Origin: Anaerolineae bacterium
Lineage (GTDB): Bacteria > Chloroflexota > Anaerolineae > Promineifilales > Promineifilaceae
Direction: 5' to 3'
NCBI GenBank assembly: GCA_023382655.1
Contig: JAHDWK010000001.1
Span: 62,001 to 126,000, forward strand
Length of the DNA: 64,000 nucleotides
Under the pieces are notes generated by a model, which was not told the origin of the DNA, made no database searches, and was given only the letters and a program-made list of their open reading frames with translations. The position numbers and the translations under genes were made by a program. Of the stretch, positions 1-8,333 are shown piece after piece; within the stretch, counting starts at the first letter, position 1; each line of letters opens with the position of its first letter.

Positions 1-20
1 TATACCGGTAAGGAAGGCTT

Positions 21-1229
21 GTGAAAAAACTGCTCTTAATTGTATGGCCCCTGCTATTTGTTCTTGTTAGTTGCCAGACAGACGCGATGCCCACCCGCGC
101 CAGCCTGGCGATGGTGCCCGGCGGGTTGCCACCCACATTTACCGCAGCGCCAGGCACGGCCGTAGCTACCCTCACCCCTGTGGGCACGCCCCGCACTCTG
201 CCGCCAACCAATACACCCGGGTTCATCCCCAGCCACACGCCCATACCCCCCACCCCAACGCCCACAGAAACGCCTACCCCTACCGCGGCAGGGCCAACGC
301 CGCCGGTGATCAAACCCATACACGCTTATGGCATCCGCGAAGCCATTCCTTATCAAGCCTTCCCCAAACCACCGGGCGACAACGGCTGGGGTATGCATTG
401 GATCCCCACCGTCAGCCAGGAAAGAGGGGTAGTAGACCAGTTTGTGGCTGAAATGGTGCGCATGCATATCAAATGGGTTGTTTTTCTGAATGATGGCACC
501 AACATTGGTAATAACGATTACCTGGTGGATCGGTTGGTGGCGAATGGCATTATGCCGGTGATGCGACTCTATCGCGATGGCATTTTGCCCTATGACGGCA
601 ATCTGGGAGCCATGGTGCGCCATTACCGGGCCAGAGGGGTTTATTACTTCCAGCTTTACAATGAACCAAATGTAGATATTGAGAACCAACAAAGTTTTGC
701 CAACCCCGACCAATATGCCCGCGCCTGGGCAAATGCAGCGCGGGTGGTGGTGGAAAATGGCGGGTTGCCCGGCATTGGTGCGCTCAGTCCGGGTGGCTCA
801 TACAACCATCTGGAATTTTTAGACCGCACCTTTTATGCGCTGGAATATAATGGAGACGCCTACCTGCTGAATCATGCCTGGTTATCGGCGCACAATTATC
901 ATGGGACACGGCCGTACAACGACCCTGGTGGTTTCCTCCTCTTCCGCGAATATGACAAAATTGTGCAGGCTCATCTGGGGCGCTCTTTGCCCATCATCGG
1001 TACCGAAGGTGGCTCCTACCACCCAGACGCCAATGTGGATCGGCAGTTCATCGAGTACCAATACACCTATATGCGGAATCGAGAACCCTACTTTTTTGCG
1101 TTTAGCTACTGGCTCATTGCCAACCGTGCCGGTGGGGGTTATGACACACAATGGGAATGGCAAACCTTAATTCGTCCTGGCTATGTCCACCCGGTCATCA
1201 CGGAATTCTTCTACAACAACGCCCGGTAA
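21..1229 (+). CDS. Secreted cellulase-like glycoside hydrolase lipoprotein
   Basis: Predicted surface lipoprotein with a (beta/alpha)8 glycoside hydrolase-like domain. The N-terminus is a short lipoprotein signal ending in LVSC (Cys about residue 18), followed by a Thr/Pro-rich linker to about residue 95. The catalytic-type domain carries the LYNEPN motif with the putative acid/base Glu215, and IIGTEGG with the putative nucleophile Glu329, the two-glutamate pattern of clan GH-A cellulases. The start is GTG at 21, preceded by AAGGAAGG. It is a paralogue of the three proteins at 51806-57681, which share the NEPN/NEMN logic but sit 50 kb away. It converges on glgC with a repeat hairpin between them. 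Substrate is unknown; family assignment is by motif only. Confidence 0.75.
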   Translation: MKKLLLIVWPLLFVLVSCQTDAMPTRASLAMVPGGLPPTFTAAPGTAVATLTPVGTPRTLPPTNTPGFIPSHTPIPPTPTPTETPTPTAAGPTPPVIKPIHAYGIREAIPYQAFPKPPGDNGWGMHWIPTVSQERGVVDQFVAEMVRMHIKWVVFLNDGTNIGNNDYLVDRLVANGIMPVMRLYRDGILPYDGNLGAMVRHYRARGVYYFQLYNEPNVDIENQQSFANPDQYARAWANAARVVVENGGLPGIGALSPGGSYNHLEFLDRTFYALEYNGDAYLLNHAWLSAHNYHGTRPYNDPGGFLLFREYDKIVQAHLGRSLPIIGTEGGSYHPDANVDRQFIEYQYTYMRNREPYFFAFSYWLIANRAGGGYDTQWEWQTLIRPGYVHPVITEFFYNNAR

Positions 1230-1238
1230 AAATGATGA

Positions 1239-1283
1239 GGAGATTGGGAGATTAGAGATTGAGAGATGAACAATCTCCAATCT
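1239..1283. repeat. Heptamer inverted array (GAGATTR family)
   Basis: Tandem GAGATTA/GAGATTG units are followed by their complement (AATCTCCAATCTC), so the region can fold into a long hairpin. It lies between two convergent genes and touches the glgC stop codon. It may act as a bidirectional 3' hairpin; this role is inference. Confidence 0.7.
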
Positions 1284-2536
1284 CAAATCACCGTGCCGTC
1301 AGGAATATTGGCCCCTTTGGGTACAATCACAATGCCATCCCGCGCTACCCAATTTTCATGTTCCTCATCCACCCGGTTAGGCAGGGCGCGAATGGTGACA
1401 TGTGCCCCAATACGGGCATTTTTATCCACAATCGCCTGCTCAATATAAGAACCAGCGCCAATGCCCACATCCGGCCGGCCGAGCCGCCGGTTCTCTTCTT
1501 TCATTTCATGGGACTCGTAAAAATCAGACCCCATTAACACCGTAGATTTAATAGTTGTATGCGGGCCAATGATGCTGCGGATACCCATCACGGCATTCGT
1601 GATAGTAGCGTCGGTCACCCGGCACCCGTCTGTGAGTAACACATGTTTCAGCCGGGCATCATGAATCTCCGAGGGAGGCATAAAACGAGCGCGAGTATAA
1701 ATCGGCGTGCGGGGTGAATAAAAATCAAAAGGCGCATCAGGCGCGGCCATCGCCAGATTGACTTCGTAAAAGCGGCGAATCGTACCAATATCTTCCCAAT
1801 AACCTTCAAATACATACCCCATCAACTTCTTCTCATGCATGGCGCGGGGAATAATATCTCTACCGAAATCGTCACCATCCCCCTCTAACATTTCCATCAA
1901 GGTGTGGGTGTTGAAAACATAAATCCCCATGGAGGCCATAAACGGCCGTTCCGCGCCTTCCCAACTCTCTAAACCGGCCAGTTTCTCGCGGGATGGTTTT
2001 TCCGTGAAATTGACAATTCGATTTTCTTTATTCAGTTTCAAAATGCCTAACCCGGATGCCACATCTCCATCTACTGGTTGTACCGCCATGGTGACATCAG
2101 CCCCATTGTCCACATGGAACTGCACAAACTTGCGGTAATCCATGCGGTAAAGATGATCACCGGCCAGAATGAGGGTATAGGGAGTATGAGCTTCCCGAAT
2201 TTCAATCAGTTGTTTACGGACGGCGTCGGCCGTGCCCTGGTACCAGTCGGCGCTCAGCGGGGTTTGTTCTGCGGCCAAAATTTGCACCCAACCGGATGTG
2301 AACACATCCCGATTATAAGTTCGGAAAACATGCCGGTGCAGCGAAACAGAATTAAACTGGGTTAGTATGGCGATTTTGTCAATGCCGGCGTGCAGGCAAT
2401 TGCTCATGGGAATATCTATGAGACGGTATTTACCTGCCAGGGGCACGGCTGGTTTCGCCCGCTCTTTCGTAAGAGGGTAAAGCCGGGTGCCGGCGCCGCC
2501 GCCCAAAATTAAGCCTAACACATCTTGCATCTGCAT
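1283..2536 (-). CDS. glgC: Glucose-1-phosphate adenylyltransferase
   Basis: Makes ADP-glucose from glucose-1-phosphate and ATP, the committed step of bacterial glycogen synthesis. The N-terminal nucleotidyltransferase signature LGGGAGTRLYPLT (about residues 11-23) and the downstream KPAVPLAGKYRLIDIPMSN stretch are diagnostic. The C-terminal third is hydrophobic-repeat sequence consistent with a left-handed beta-helix. Length (417 aa) is normal for GlgC. AAGGAA precedes the ATG at 2536; a second in-frame ATG two codons later is an alternative start. No other glycogen genes are adjacent. Confidence 0.96.
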   Translation of the reverse strand: MQMQDVLGLILGGGAGTRLYPLTKERAKPAVPLAGKYRLIDIPMSNCLHAGIDKIAILTQFNSVSLHRHVFRTYNRDVFTSGWVQILAAEQTPLSADWYQGTADAVRKQLIEIREAHTPYTLILAGDHLYRMDYRKFVQFHVDNGADVTMAVQPVDGDVASGLGILKLNKENRIVNFTEKPSREKLAGLESWEGAERPFMASMGIYVFNTHTLMEMLEGDGDDFGRDIIPRAMHEKKLMGYVFEGYWEDIGTIRRFYEVNLAMAAPDAPFDFYSPRTPIYTRARFMPPSEIHDARLKHVLLTDGCRVTDATITNAVMGIRSIIGPHTTIKSTVLMGSDFYESHEMKEENRRLGRPDVGIGAGSYIEQAIVDKNARIGAHVTIRALPNRVDEEHENWVARDGIVIVPKGANIPDGTVI

Positions 2537-2574
2537 AATCGTTTTCCTTATTCCTTGCCATGCCCTGTAACCAA

Positions 2575-2605
2575 CGAGCGGAGAGTGGAGAGTGGAAACT
2601 GGTAA
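2575..2605. repeat. Short GAGAGTG direct repeat
   Basis: Two or three GAGAGTG-like heptamers lie upstream of glgC without a clear inverted partner. It resembles a degraded member of the tandem heptamer class seen elsewhere in the window. Confidence 0.35.
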
Positions 2606-2641
2606 CTATTAAAACAAATATCATTACTTTTTACCAGTGCC

Positions 2642-2669
2642 TTGCGTCACGGAACATGCGTGCTATGAT
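2642..2669 (+). promoter_or_regulatory. Sigma-70-like promoter for the 2690 gene
   Basis: TTGCGT at 2642-2647 and TATGAT at 2664-2669 are separated by 16 bp, giving a predicted start about 14 bp before the ATG at 2690. Moderate match only. Confidence 0.4.
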
Positions 2670-2689
2670 CGGCGGCAGTTGAGGATACG

Positions 2690-3124
2690 ATGAGCCGACT
2701 GATTCAAATTGAAAACCAGACGACTGTTAGAAATCGTAACCGGCGCAGTATTGCCGAAATGTTGCGATTGCTGATGCAAAAACAAAGTTTTGATGAGGAA
2801 GCCAGAGATATGGCCGCCACTATTGTGTTTTTGTTGCGCGAAATTTATGAGGGAGTCGAGCAGTCGGCTGTAGCCTGGGAAAAGAAAGATTATTGGTTGA
2901 AGGCGGAGCGGTTTATGCGAGAGTGGCGCTGGACGCTGGAGCTGGCGGCGGATATGGACGATGTGATCCGGCACGAAGCCTGGGATTTGCTGCCGGAGTT
3001 ATTGGCTGATTTGTACCCCAAATTTGAAGATCTAAAAATAAAAACCCTGACGCGCGATGCAACTTTGTGGCGAGGGGCATACAACAGGCTCTTGGCGGAA
3101 TCGCCGGTGCAATACCCCTGGTAA
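2690..3124 (+). CDS. Conserved hypothetical helical protein
   Basis: A 144-residue soluble, charged, mostly alpha-helical protein with no signal peptide or membrane segment. I recognise no family. The sequence is rich in Arg/Glu/Leu and has an aromatic central part (WEKKDYW, RFMREWRWTLEL). It is divergent from glgC and ends just before a strong terminator, so it is probably monocistronic. It is intact and codes in the same style as its neighbours. No function is proposed. Confidence 0.75.
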   Translation: MSRLIQIENQTTVRNRNRRSIAEMLRLLMQKQSFDEEARDMAATIVFLLREIYEGVEQSAVAWEKKDYWLKAERFMREWRWTLELAADMDDVIRHEAWDLLPELLADLYPKFEDLKIKTLTRDATLWRGAYNRLLAESPVQYPW

Positions 3125-3125
3125 C

Positions 3126-3157
3126 AAAAAGACCCGCTTATTAGAGCGGGTCTTTTT
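3126..3157. terminator. Bidirectional intrinsic terminator
   Basis: An A5 run, the stem GACCCGCT / AGCGGGTC with a short TATTAG-type loop, then a T5 run. Because the stem is flanked by A5 on the left and T5 on the right, it can terminate the gene ending at 3124 (+) and the convergent small gene ending at 3180 (-). Confidence 0.9.
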
Positions 3158-3179
3158 CTTTGGTTTTTGTACCGCGAAT

Positions 3180-3362
3180 TTAATGTTCGGTAATGATTTG
3201 CAGCTTCTGCTGAATGAGGGTGTTAACGGTGGTGTTTTGGGCAGTGCGCATACGTAGAACGACTTCACGTATGCCGTCAATCTGGCGGGCCAGCAGCACG
3301 GGGTTTGGTAAATTATTGTTTGTTTGCGGTTGAGTAGACATTGGTAATTGTCCCTGAGTCAT
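3180..3362 (-). CDS. Small hypothetical protein
   Basis: About 60 residues; Gln/Asn-rich N-terminus followed by a predicted amphipathic helix (LARQIDGIREVVLRMRTAQNTTVNTLIQ). I chose the ATG at 3362 because GGAG lies 9 bp upstream; ATG at 3386 would add eight residues (MVGMENKE) but has a poorer site. It shares the bidirectional terminator at 3126-3157, which supports its being a real transcription unit. Family and function unknown. Confidence 0.55.
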   Translation of the reverse strand: MTQGQLPMSTQPQTNNNLPNPVLLARQIDGIREVVLRMRTAQNTTVNTLIQQKLQIITEH

Positions 3363-3503
3363 TTCTTTATTCTCCATTCCCACCATGTATTACTTGATGT
3401 AGAGTGGTGTGATTTGTTAATGCCGTCATTTTATGGCTAAATAGGTGTCATTGTTGTAGTAGCTCATGCGATGCCTTTGTTAAATATCTTACAAACGGGG
3501 CTG

Positions 3504-4586
3504 CTAGTTTTTGGTTGTGGGGGTGGTATGGGGGTTTAACCATATGAGGAGGAAGGATATGGCCGTGACCAACACCAACCACACCGCAATCTTCACCAAC
3601 CGATCAGGGACTAATACAGCCACCAAACCAAAAAGCAAGGCCATCACATAGTAGCCCAATACAATCCACCGGGTGGGCACACCCCGATCTGCCAGTCGAA
3701 AATGAAGATGCTGCCGGTCCCCTTGGAAAGGTGGCTGCCCGCGCCGGATGCGGCTGATGATCAACCAGCCCACATCCAGAATGGGAATCGCCAGCACCAG
3801 CAAGGCAGTAGACAATTTGGCCGGGGAAAGAATAGACAGCGTGGCCAGGTTATAACCCAATACCCAGACGCCAGCCGTGCCCAAAAAGATGGAGGCAGGG
3901 GAAAAATTGAAAATGAGAAAGCCGATGAGAGCGCCTGCCAGCGCCAGCGGGAAGAGGGGCACGGTAGTTTGCTCTAACCGGATGCCGTGCCAGGCAAACA
4001 GCAGGGCAGCAATGGCCCCCACGCCGCAGGCCAATCCATCCAACCCATCCAGAAAGTTGACGGCGTTGATCATGCCCACCACCCAGAATACGGTGATGAC
4101 GTACACCAGTAGTCGCCAGATGATGACCAGATTGGTGGCGGCGTCATAGGTAAAAAACCAACTGATCGGCGATTCTAGCCATATCACCGGGGTGGCAAAT
4201 GGATTGGTAAACCGTTCGATGAAAATAATGTGGCCGATGGCGATGGCGGCCCCCAGAAATTGAAAAAGGAACTGCCAACGAGGCGGCAGATCATACCGAT
4301 CATCTACCAGACCACCCAGGAACATCACGGCCGTGCCCCACACCACCCCCCGCAACCGCAACGCATCTTGGGAATCTGCCGGCGGCAGCAGCCAGTAAAT
4401 GAGCAATATAGCCACTGCATAACCGGCAAAAACGGGGATACCACCTAATTTAGGGATACGGCCGTGATGCTGCCGTCGCCCCCCCGGTTCGGCTACAATG
4501 CCCAGACGAAAAGAGAGCCATTTGGCAAAAGGAGTAGAGAGAACGGCCGTGCCCAGTGCCGCCGCGAATACAATGAAGTAGGTCAT
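3504..4586 (-). CDS. WecA/MraY-family polyprenyl-phosphate sugar-1-P transferase
   Basis: Integral membrane enzyme expected to transfer a UDP-N-acetyl-hexosamine 1-phosphate to undecaprenyl phosphate, starting assembly of a cell-envelope glycan. Seen directly: about ten hydrophobic segments, FLGGLVDDRYDL (Asp-Asp motif), AVNFLDGLDGLA (NFxDGLDGL motif) and GDRQHLHFRL (the His-rich cytoplasmic loop of the WecA subgroup). Usual length is 340-390 aa. I start at the ATG at 4586 (MTYFIVF); an upstream ATG at 4613 lies in the CAAGGTGA repeat and would add nonfamily residues. It lies downstream of upp on the same strand, with the repeat hairpin between them. WecA versus a close paralogue cannot be decided. 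Confidence 0.88.
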   Translation of the reverse strand: MTYFIVFAAALGTAVLSTPFAKWLSFRLGIVAEPGGRRQHHGRIPKLGGIPVFAGYAVAILLIYWLLPPADSQDALRLRGVVWGTAVMFLGGLVDDRYDLPPRWQFLFQFLGAAIAIGHIIFIERFTNPFATPVIWLESPISWFFTYDAATNLVIIWRLLVYVITVFWVVGMINAVNFLDGLDGLACGVGAIAALLFAWHGIRLEQTTVPLFPLALAGALIGFLIFNFSPASIFLGTAGVWVLGYNLATLSILSPAKLSTALLVLAIPILDVGWLIISRIRRGQPPFQGDRQHLHFRLADRGVPTRWIVLGYYVMALLFGLVAVLVPDRLVKIAVWLVLVTAISFLLIWLNPHTTPTTKN

Positions 4587-4594
4587 CAATATGG

Positions 4595-4664
4595 CAAGGT
4601 GACAAGGTGACAAGGTGACTGGGTGATGGGCGATTCACCTAATCACCTTGTCACCCCTTCACCC
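4595..4664. repeat. Octamer inverted array (CAAGGTGA family)
   Basis: Three tandem CAAGGTGA units followed, after a short spacer, by the complement (TCACCTTG and partial copies). It sits between upp and the phosphoglycosyltransferase gene and could form a hairpin in their common transcript. The same octamer reappears at 62647-62680. Confidence 0.75.
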
Positions 4665-4674
4665 GGTCATCTTC

Positions 4675-5295
4675 TCAGCCCGTGCCGAACTGCCGGTCGC
4701 CGGCGTCGCCCAGGCCGGGCACAATGAAACCAATGTCGTTCAGGTGCGAATCAATTTGGGCGATGTGGATGGGCACATCAGGATGCGCTGTGTGCAGCGC
4801 CCGAATTCCCTCTGGCGCGGCCAACAGGCCGACAAATTTTATGCGCTGTGCGCCCCATTCTTTCAAAATGTCAACGGTGGCAATGGCGGAGCCGCCAGTC
4901 GCCAGCATGGGGTCCAGCACCAGGCATACTTGCACCGTAGGGCTGGTGGGCAGTTTGTTGTAATACGAAACAGGTTTCAAGGTCTTTTCATCGCGATACA
5001 GGCCAATGTGCCACACTTCCGCGCCCGGCATCATCTCCCAAATGCCGTCCACCATGCCCAACCCGGCGCGCAAAATGGGGATGAGGCCAATTTGCTCACT
5101 CAGGTGGCGGCCAACGGCCGTGCCCATGGGCGTCTGCACCGTCAACTCCTGTGTCTTCAAATCCGCAGTTGCTTCATAACACAGCAGCATGGCTACTTCC
5201 CGGATCAGTTCCCGAAACTTTTTCGGCTCTGTCTGCACATCACGCATCAGCGTGAGCTTATGCTTTACCAGGGGGTGTTGTGATTCAAAAACCAT
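4675..5295 (-). CDS. upp: Uracil phosphoribosyltransferase
   Basis: Pyrimidine salvage enzyme converting uracil and PRPP to UMP. It carries the PRPP loop [11 protein letters not shown] (about residues 127-137), RAGLGMVDG near the middle and [16 protein letters not shown] at the C-terminus, all typical of UPRT. Starting at the ATG at 5295, with GGAGG 6 bp upstream, gives 206 aa, the expected length; longer in-frame extensions lack family sequence. Confidence 0.97.
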   Translation of the reverse strand: MVFESQHPLVKHKLTLMRDVQTEPKKFRELIREVAMLLCYEATADLKTQELTVQTPMGTAVGRHLSEQIGLIPILRAGLGMVDGIWEMMPGAEVWHIGLYRDEKTLKPVSYYNKLPTSPTVQVCLVLDPMLATGGSAIATVDILKEWGAQRIKFVGLLAAPEGIRALHTAHPDVPIHIAQIDSHLNDIGFIVPGLGDAGDRQFGTG

Positions 5296-5400
5296 CTTAT
5301 GCCTCCTCTTTTCCTTAATACCCTCAATTGTATCTGATGGTTCCGCAAACCGGCCAACGTGTATGGTATTATTACCACTGCCACAGCGAATGGAGCGATA

Positions 5401-6078
5401 ATGACATATCACGAATCGTTAACCCCAGAACAACTGTATAACATTCCCTTGTTTGCCGGTTTAGATGCAGCCTCTTTGCAAAAGTTGGTGCAGTTCGCCC
5501 ATTGGCGGGAATATGAAGCAGGGGAAGTGGTAGTGCTGGAGGGGGATGCTCCATCTGGCCTCTACTACCTGCAATATGGTTGGCTAAAGGCGGTGAAAGT
5601 ATCCCCGACCGGCCGTGAACAAATCTTACGTTTTCTGGAACCGGGCGACACGTTTAATGAAATTGGCGTATTTGCCGACCAGCCCAACCCCGTCACGGTG
5701 ATCGCTCTGGAAGCAGCGGGCGTTTGGCTTTTGCCACGCACGGCGCTGCTTCATCTGCTACAAGAAAAGCCAGAGTTTGCCCAACAACTCGTGGCCAGGA
5801 TGGCCGAACGGGTACTTTATCTGGTGGCGCTGGTGAGTGATCTTTCGCTGCGACCGGTTACGGGCCGTCTGGCGCGGTTGCTGTTGGTGGGGGCGGTAGA
5901 TGATGTGTTGGAACGGCCGCGCTGGTACACTCAGGCAGAACTGGCCGCTCGCCTGGGAACCGTGCCCGACGTCGTTCAACGTGCCTTGCGCGAACTGGAA
6001 AATGAGGGCCTGATTCGGGTGGAAAGGCAGCAAATCCGTATTCTGAACTGGCCGGCGCTGGCCGCCCTTGCTGCTTAA
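5401..6078 (+). CDS. Crp/Fnr-family transcriptional regulator
   Basis: A 225-residue regulator with an N-terminal cyclic-nucleotide-binding-type beta-roll (about residues 12-125), a long dimerisation helix and a C-terminal winged helix (about 150-215; [27 protein letters not shown]). There is no cysteine, so it cannot carry the Fnr [4Fe-4S] cluster; it may be a DNR/NnrR-type heme or other sensor. The recognition-helix region is VPDVVQR where E. coli Fnr has VETISR. GGAG 7 bp before the ATG at 5401 decides the start. The two transcription units just downstream carry matching 5-4-5 dyads at -41.5, so this protein is their likely activator (inference). Confidence 0.9.
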   Translation: MTYHESLTPEQLYNIPLFAGLDAASLQKLVQFAHWREYEAGEVVVLEGDAPSGLYYLQYGWLKAVKVSPTGREQILRFLEPGDTFNEIGVFADQPNPVTVIALEAAGVWLLPRTALLHLLQEKPEFAQQLVARMAERVLYLVALVSDLSLRPVTGRLARLLLVGAVDDVLERPRWYTQAELAARLGTVPDVVQRALRELENEGLIRVERQQIRILNWPALAALAA

Positions 6079-6093
6079 AAATGATCCGATAAT

Positions 6094-6135
6094 CCGACAA
6101 AAGTCGGCGCATGGAGGATGGGGAACTGGTATACT
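6094..6135 (+). promoter_or_regulatory. Crp/Fnr-type box and class II promoter
   Basis: The perfect dyad CCGAC-AAAA-GTCGG (6094-6107, centre 6100.5) lies 22 bp upstream of a -10 hexamer TATACT (6130-6135). With the start at about 6142 the dyad centre is at -41.5, the class II activation position of Crp/Fnr proteins, and no recognisable -35 is present. The same arrangement occurs at 8262-8303. Confidence 0.75.
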
Positions 6136-6186
6136 GACGGCTAGTTCGTCACTTTTTATTGGGTCAGGCCCAAAGGAACAGAAGAT

Positions 6187-6615
6187 ATGGAAATCACAAA
6201 CAGTTCATCAAGCCGGCCATTGGACAGGAATCAATGGATACAGTTAGGCGCAGTAGCCGCCGTTGCCAGCATTGTAGCCGTGTTGATTGTGCAGGTTATG
6301 GCCATTGCCATCTGGCCGGAGATCGCCTTGTTTAAGCCACTGGACAGTTACCTGCGGACGGCCGTTTTCACGGCCGTGCCCGCCATCATCGCCACCGCCC
6401 TCTTCGCCTGGTTATCCCGTCGCCGCACCAACCCGGAGCGAACCTTTATACAGATTGCCGTCGTTGTCCTCCTCCTCAGTATCATTCCCGATTATTTGTT
6501 ACCGGTAGAATACAAAACCCTTCTTGCCAGCACAGTCACCGCTTTTTTGCATGTGGTGGCGGCGCTGGTTATTGTTTTTGTCCTGGTTAGCGGCTACCGG
6601 CGGCAGGTGGGCTGA
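6187..6615 (+). CDS. DUF6069-like four-TM membrane protein
   Basis: A 142-residue integral membrane protein with four hydrophobic segments (roughly residues 19-45, 58-78, 86-104 and 114-136) and short loops, resembling the DUF6069 family of unknown function. It is the first gene of a unit controlled by the Crp/Fnr-type box at 6094. Its stop codon overlaps the start of the next gene (TGATGTG), indicating translational coupling. Function unknown; the context suggests a role in respiratory or nitrosative physiology. Confidence 0.75.
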   Translation: MEITNSSSSRPLDRNQWIQLGAVAAVASIVAVLIVQVMAIAIWPEIALFKPLDSYLRTAVFTAVPAIIATALFAWLSRRRTNPERTFIQIAVVVLLLSIIPDYLLPVEYKTLLASTVTAFLHVVAALVIVFVLVSGYRRQVG

Positions 6616-6616
6616 T

Positions 6617-6922
6617 GTGAAACAAAAGCTGCTGGTGCGTGGTACGCTCCCTGCCGGGCAAACGGCCGTAGCCGCTGGTGATGTGTGGCGCGGTATGCTC
6701 GTTCTAGCAGAGGATGGCGTTCTGGTTGGCATAGTGGCGGCCGTTGTCGTCACCGACCCCGCCCAGGCCATTAGCCACATTTTGTTGGGACAGGTTCCGC
6801 CAACGGCCGTTTACCGCCTTGTCCCTATTGATTTACTAGACCGGCTGGATGGGGAGCGCCTCTGGCTGCGCGTCTCGCACCGGCAGATCGCCGCGCTGCC
6901 CATTCACGAACCGGACTGTTGA
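6617..6922 (+). CDS. PRC-barrel-like hypothetical protein
   Basis: A 101-residue soluble protein starting with GTG at 6617, immediately after the upstream stop. The pattern VLAEDGVLVGIVAAVVVTDP ... HILLG ... YRLVPIDLLDRLDGERLWLRVSH looks like a PRC-barrel-type small beta-barrel: a strand-turn-strand 'quality of residue' motif followed by an effector strand pair. It lies in the predicted operon with the cytochrome gene. Assignment is by pattern and moderate. Confidence 0.65.
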   Translation: MKQKLLVRGTLPAGQTAVAAGDVWRGMLVLAEDGVLVGIVAAVVVTDPAQAISHILLGQVPPTAVYRLVPIDLLDRLDGERLWLRVSHRQIAALPIHEPDC

Positions 6923-6967
6923 AAGACCGGCAGGGTGTTCACCTGCTGTTGTTTTTAGGGTGACTCT

Positions 6968-7786
6968 ATGAAACAAATCACATTGTTGATGCTGGCGCTG
7001 GTGGTATTGCTGGCAGCCTGCAACGCATCAATCCCTCCATCTGGCGAGCCAACTGCCTCTGCGGCTACCTCGTCTGGCATGGGGTCGGGTATGGGCATGG
7101 GGATGGGACAGCAAAATGGCATGATGGCCCGCCACAGCGCACCGATTCCTAAAGCGTATGCTGGATTGGTTAACTCCGTGACGGCCGACGAGGCGTCTCT
7201 GGAGCGGGGCGCGGAATTGTTTACCACGCACTGTGCTTCCTGTCATGGGGATGGGGGCATGGGAGATGGGCCAGCCGGCGTCAGCCTAAACCCGGCCCCC
7301 GCGCCTGTGGCCCATACCAGCCAGATGATGGGTGATGACTATCTCTTCTGGCGTATTAGCGAAGGTGGGGCGATGGCTCCCTTCAACTCGACGATGCCTG
7401 CCTGGGAGGGGGCGCTGGATGAGCAGGCGCGTTGGGATGTGATCAATTACATCCGGGCGCTGGGCAGCGGCGCGGTGCAACCGCGCCAGGGGATGGGGGG
7501 CGCGGCTCTTGACCCTACCGCCCAGGCAACCCGCCAGGCAGAGATGCTGGCAACGGCCGTTGCCCAGGGCGTTTTAACCCCGGTAGAAGCGGATGTCTTT
7601 GCGGAAGTGCATACGGCCGTCGAAGCGCTGCGGGTGCAGGGTATGGAAAACATGAGCGGTGATATGAACAGTATGCAAGTTGAGATGTTAGCCGAACTTG
7701 TGCAGGCAGGGACAATTACCCAGGAACAGGCAGATACCTTTGGCGATGTTCATACCCGGTTGCTGGATGCGGGGTTGATGGAGTAG
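6968..7786 (+). CDS. c-type cytochrome lipoprotein
   Basis: A 272-residue exported electron carrier. The lipoprotein signal ends in LLAAC (Cys18), followed by a Gly/Met-rich linker. A single heme-c site CASCH is at residues 89-93; STMPAW (Met143) is the probable distal ligand, giving a class I cytochrome c fold. After residue 165 there are two helical repeats (AVAQGVLTPVEADVFAEVHTAV and ELVQAGTITQEQADTFGDVHTRL) not part of the cytochrome, perhaps a docking domain. It is Met-rich overall. It lies in an operon with DUF3565 and near a polytopic His-containing membrane protein, suggesting it donates electrons to that complex (inference). Confidence 0.88.
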   Translation: MKQITLLMLALVVLLAACNASIPPSGEPTASAATSSGMGSGMGMGMGQQNGMMARHSAPIPKAYAGLVNSVTADEASLERGAELFTTHCASCHGDGGMGDGPAGVSLNPAPAPVAHTSQMMGDDYLFWRISEGGAMAPFNSTMPAWEGALDEQARWDVINYIRALGSGAVQPRQGMGGAALDPTAQATRQAEMLATAVAQGVLTPVEADVFAEVHTAVEALRVQGMENMSGDMNSMQVEMLAELVQAGTITQEQADTFGDVHTRLLDAGLME

Positions 7787-7790
7787 CCTT

Positions 7791-8009
7791 ATGCTGGAAT
7801 CAGCCTCGCCCGTCTTGCCCACAACAACGGCCGTCTCCAACCCCTGCATCCGCGCTGCCCTGTCCGCCTATGAAGATGCGCGCATGGACGGTCTTTGCCA
7901 TGATGGGGCCTGGGAATGCGCCGTAGCGGCCGTACACGCCTGCCATTCAGAGACGACGGCGGAGCATGAGCGGTTGTTGCCGGAATTGATGGGGCTGGTT
8001 CAGCCGTAA
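7791..8009 (+). CDS. Small Cys/His-containing hypothetical protein
   Basis: A 72-residue protein starting 4 bp after the cytochrome gene. It contains Cys residues in NPCIRAAL, DGLCHDG, WECAVAAVHACHSE, a spacing that could bind a metal or cofactor. I do not recognise a family. Tight spacing supports expression with the cytochrome and DUF3565 genes. Confidence 0.65.
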   Translation: MLESASPVLPTTTAVSNPCIRAALSAYEDARMDGLCHDGAWECAVAAVHACHSETTAEHERLLPELMGLVQP

Positions 8010-8030
8010 TGGTGGCCAGACAGCAGGCAG

Positions 8031-8237
8031 ATGAAGCAGGTAATTGTGGGCTTTGAGCTGGATGAAGTGGGGGATTGGCTGGCCATCCTCGCCTGTGGGC
8101 ATGGGCAGCACATACGGCACAGCCCGCCGCTGGTTAATCGGCCATGGGTGCAAACGGCCGCCGGGCGCGGTCGTTTTCTGGGCTACCCACTGGACTGCAA
8201 ACTGTGCGACCAGGAAAATCAAGACCAACACGAGTAA
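8031..8237 (+). CDS. DUF3565 domain protein
   Basis: A 68-residue protein matching DUF3565 along its length: MKQVIVGFELDE, WLAILACGHGQHIRHSPP, NRPWV, GRFLGYPLDCKLCD. The CGHxQH and CxxC pairs suggest a zinc-ribbon-like site. From general knowledge DUF3565 genes often occur near respiratory, nitrosative-stress or hemerythrin genes, which fits this neighbourhood. Molecular function is unknown. Confidence 0.9.
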   Translation: MKQVIVGFELDEVGDWLAILACGHGQHIRHSPPLVNRPWVQTAAGRGRFLGYPLDCKLCDQENQDQHE

Positions 8238-8261
8238 CACAGAAGATGCCTCGCGCTGAAT

Positions 8262-8303
8262 CCGACAAAAGTCGGCGACGGCCGGGACGCAAACTCCCAT
8301 ACT
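8262..8303 (+). promoter_or_regulatory. Second Crp/Fnr-type box and class II promoter
   Basis: CCGAC-AAAA-GTCGG at 8262-8275 (centre 8268.5) is 22 bp upstream of CATACT (8298-8303). The predicted start at about 8310 again places the dyad at -41.5. Box, spacing and -10 match those at 6094-6135; the flanking sequences differ, so this is not a simple duplication. Confidence 0.75.
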
Positions 8304-8333
8304 ACAGCCAGATATCAACCGCAAGGAGAATGG

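Noticed and set aside
4648..5283. A plus-strand reading frame of 211 codons opposite upp
   Set aside because: Completely antisense to UPRT, which has all family motifs.
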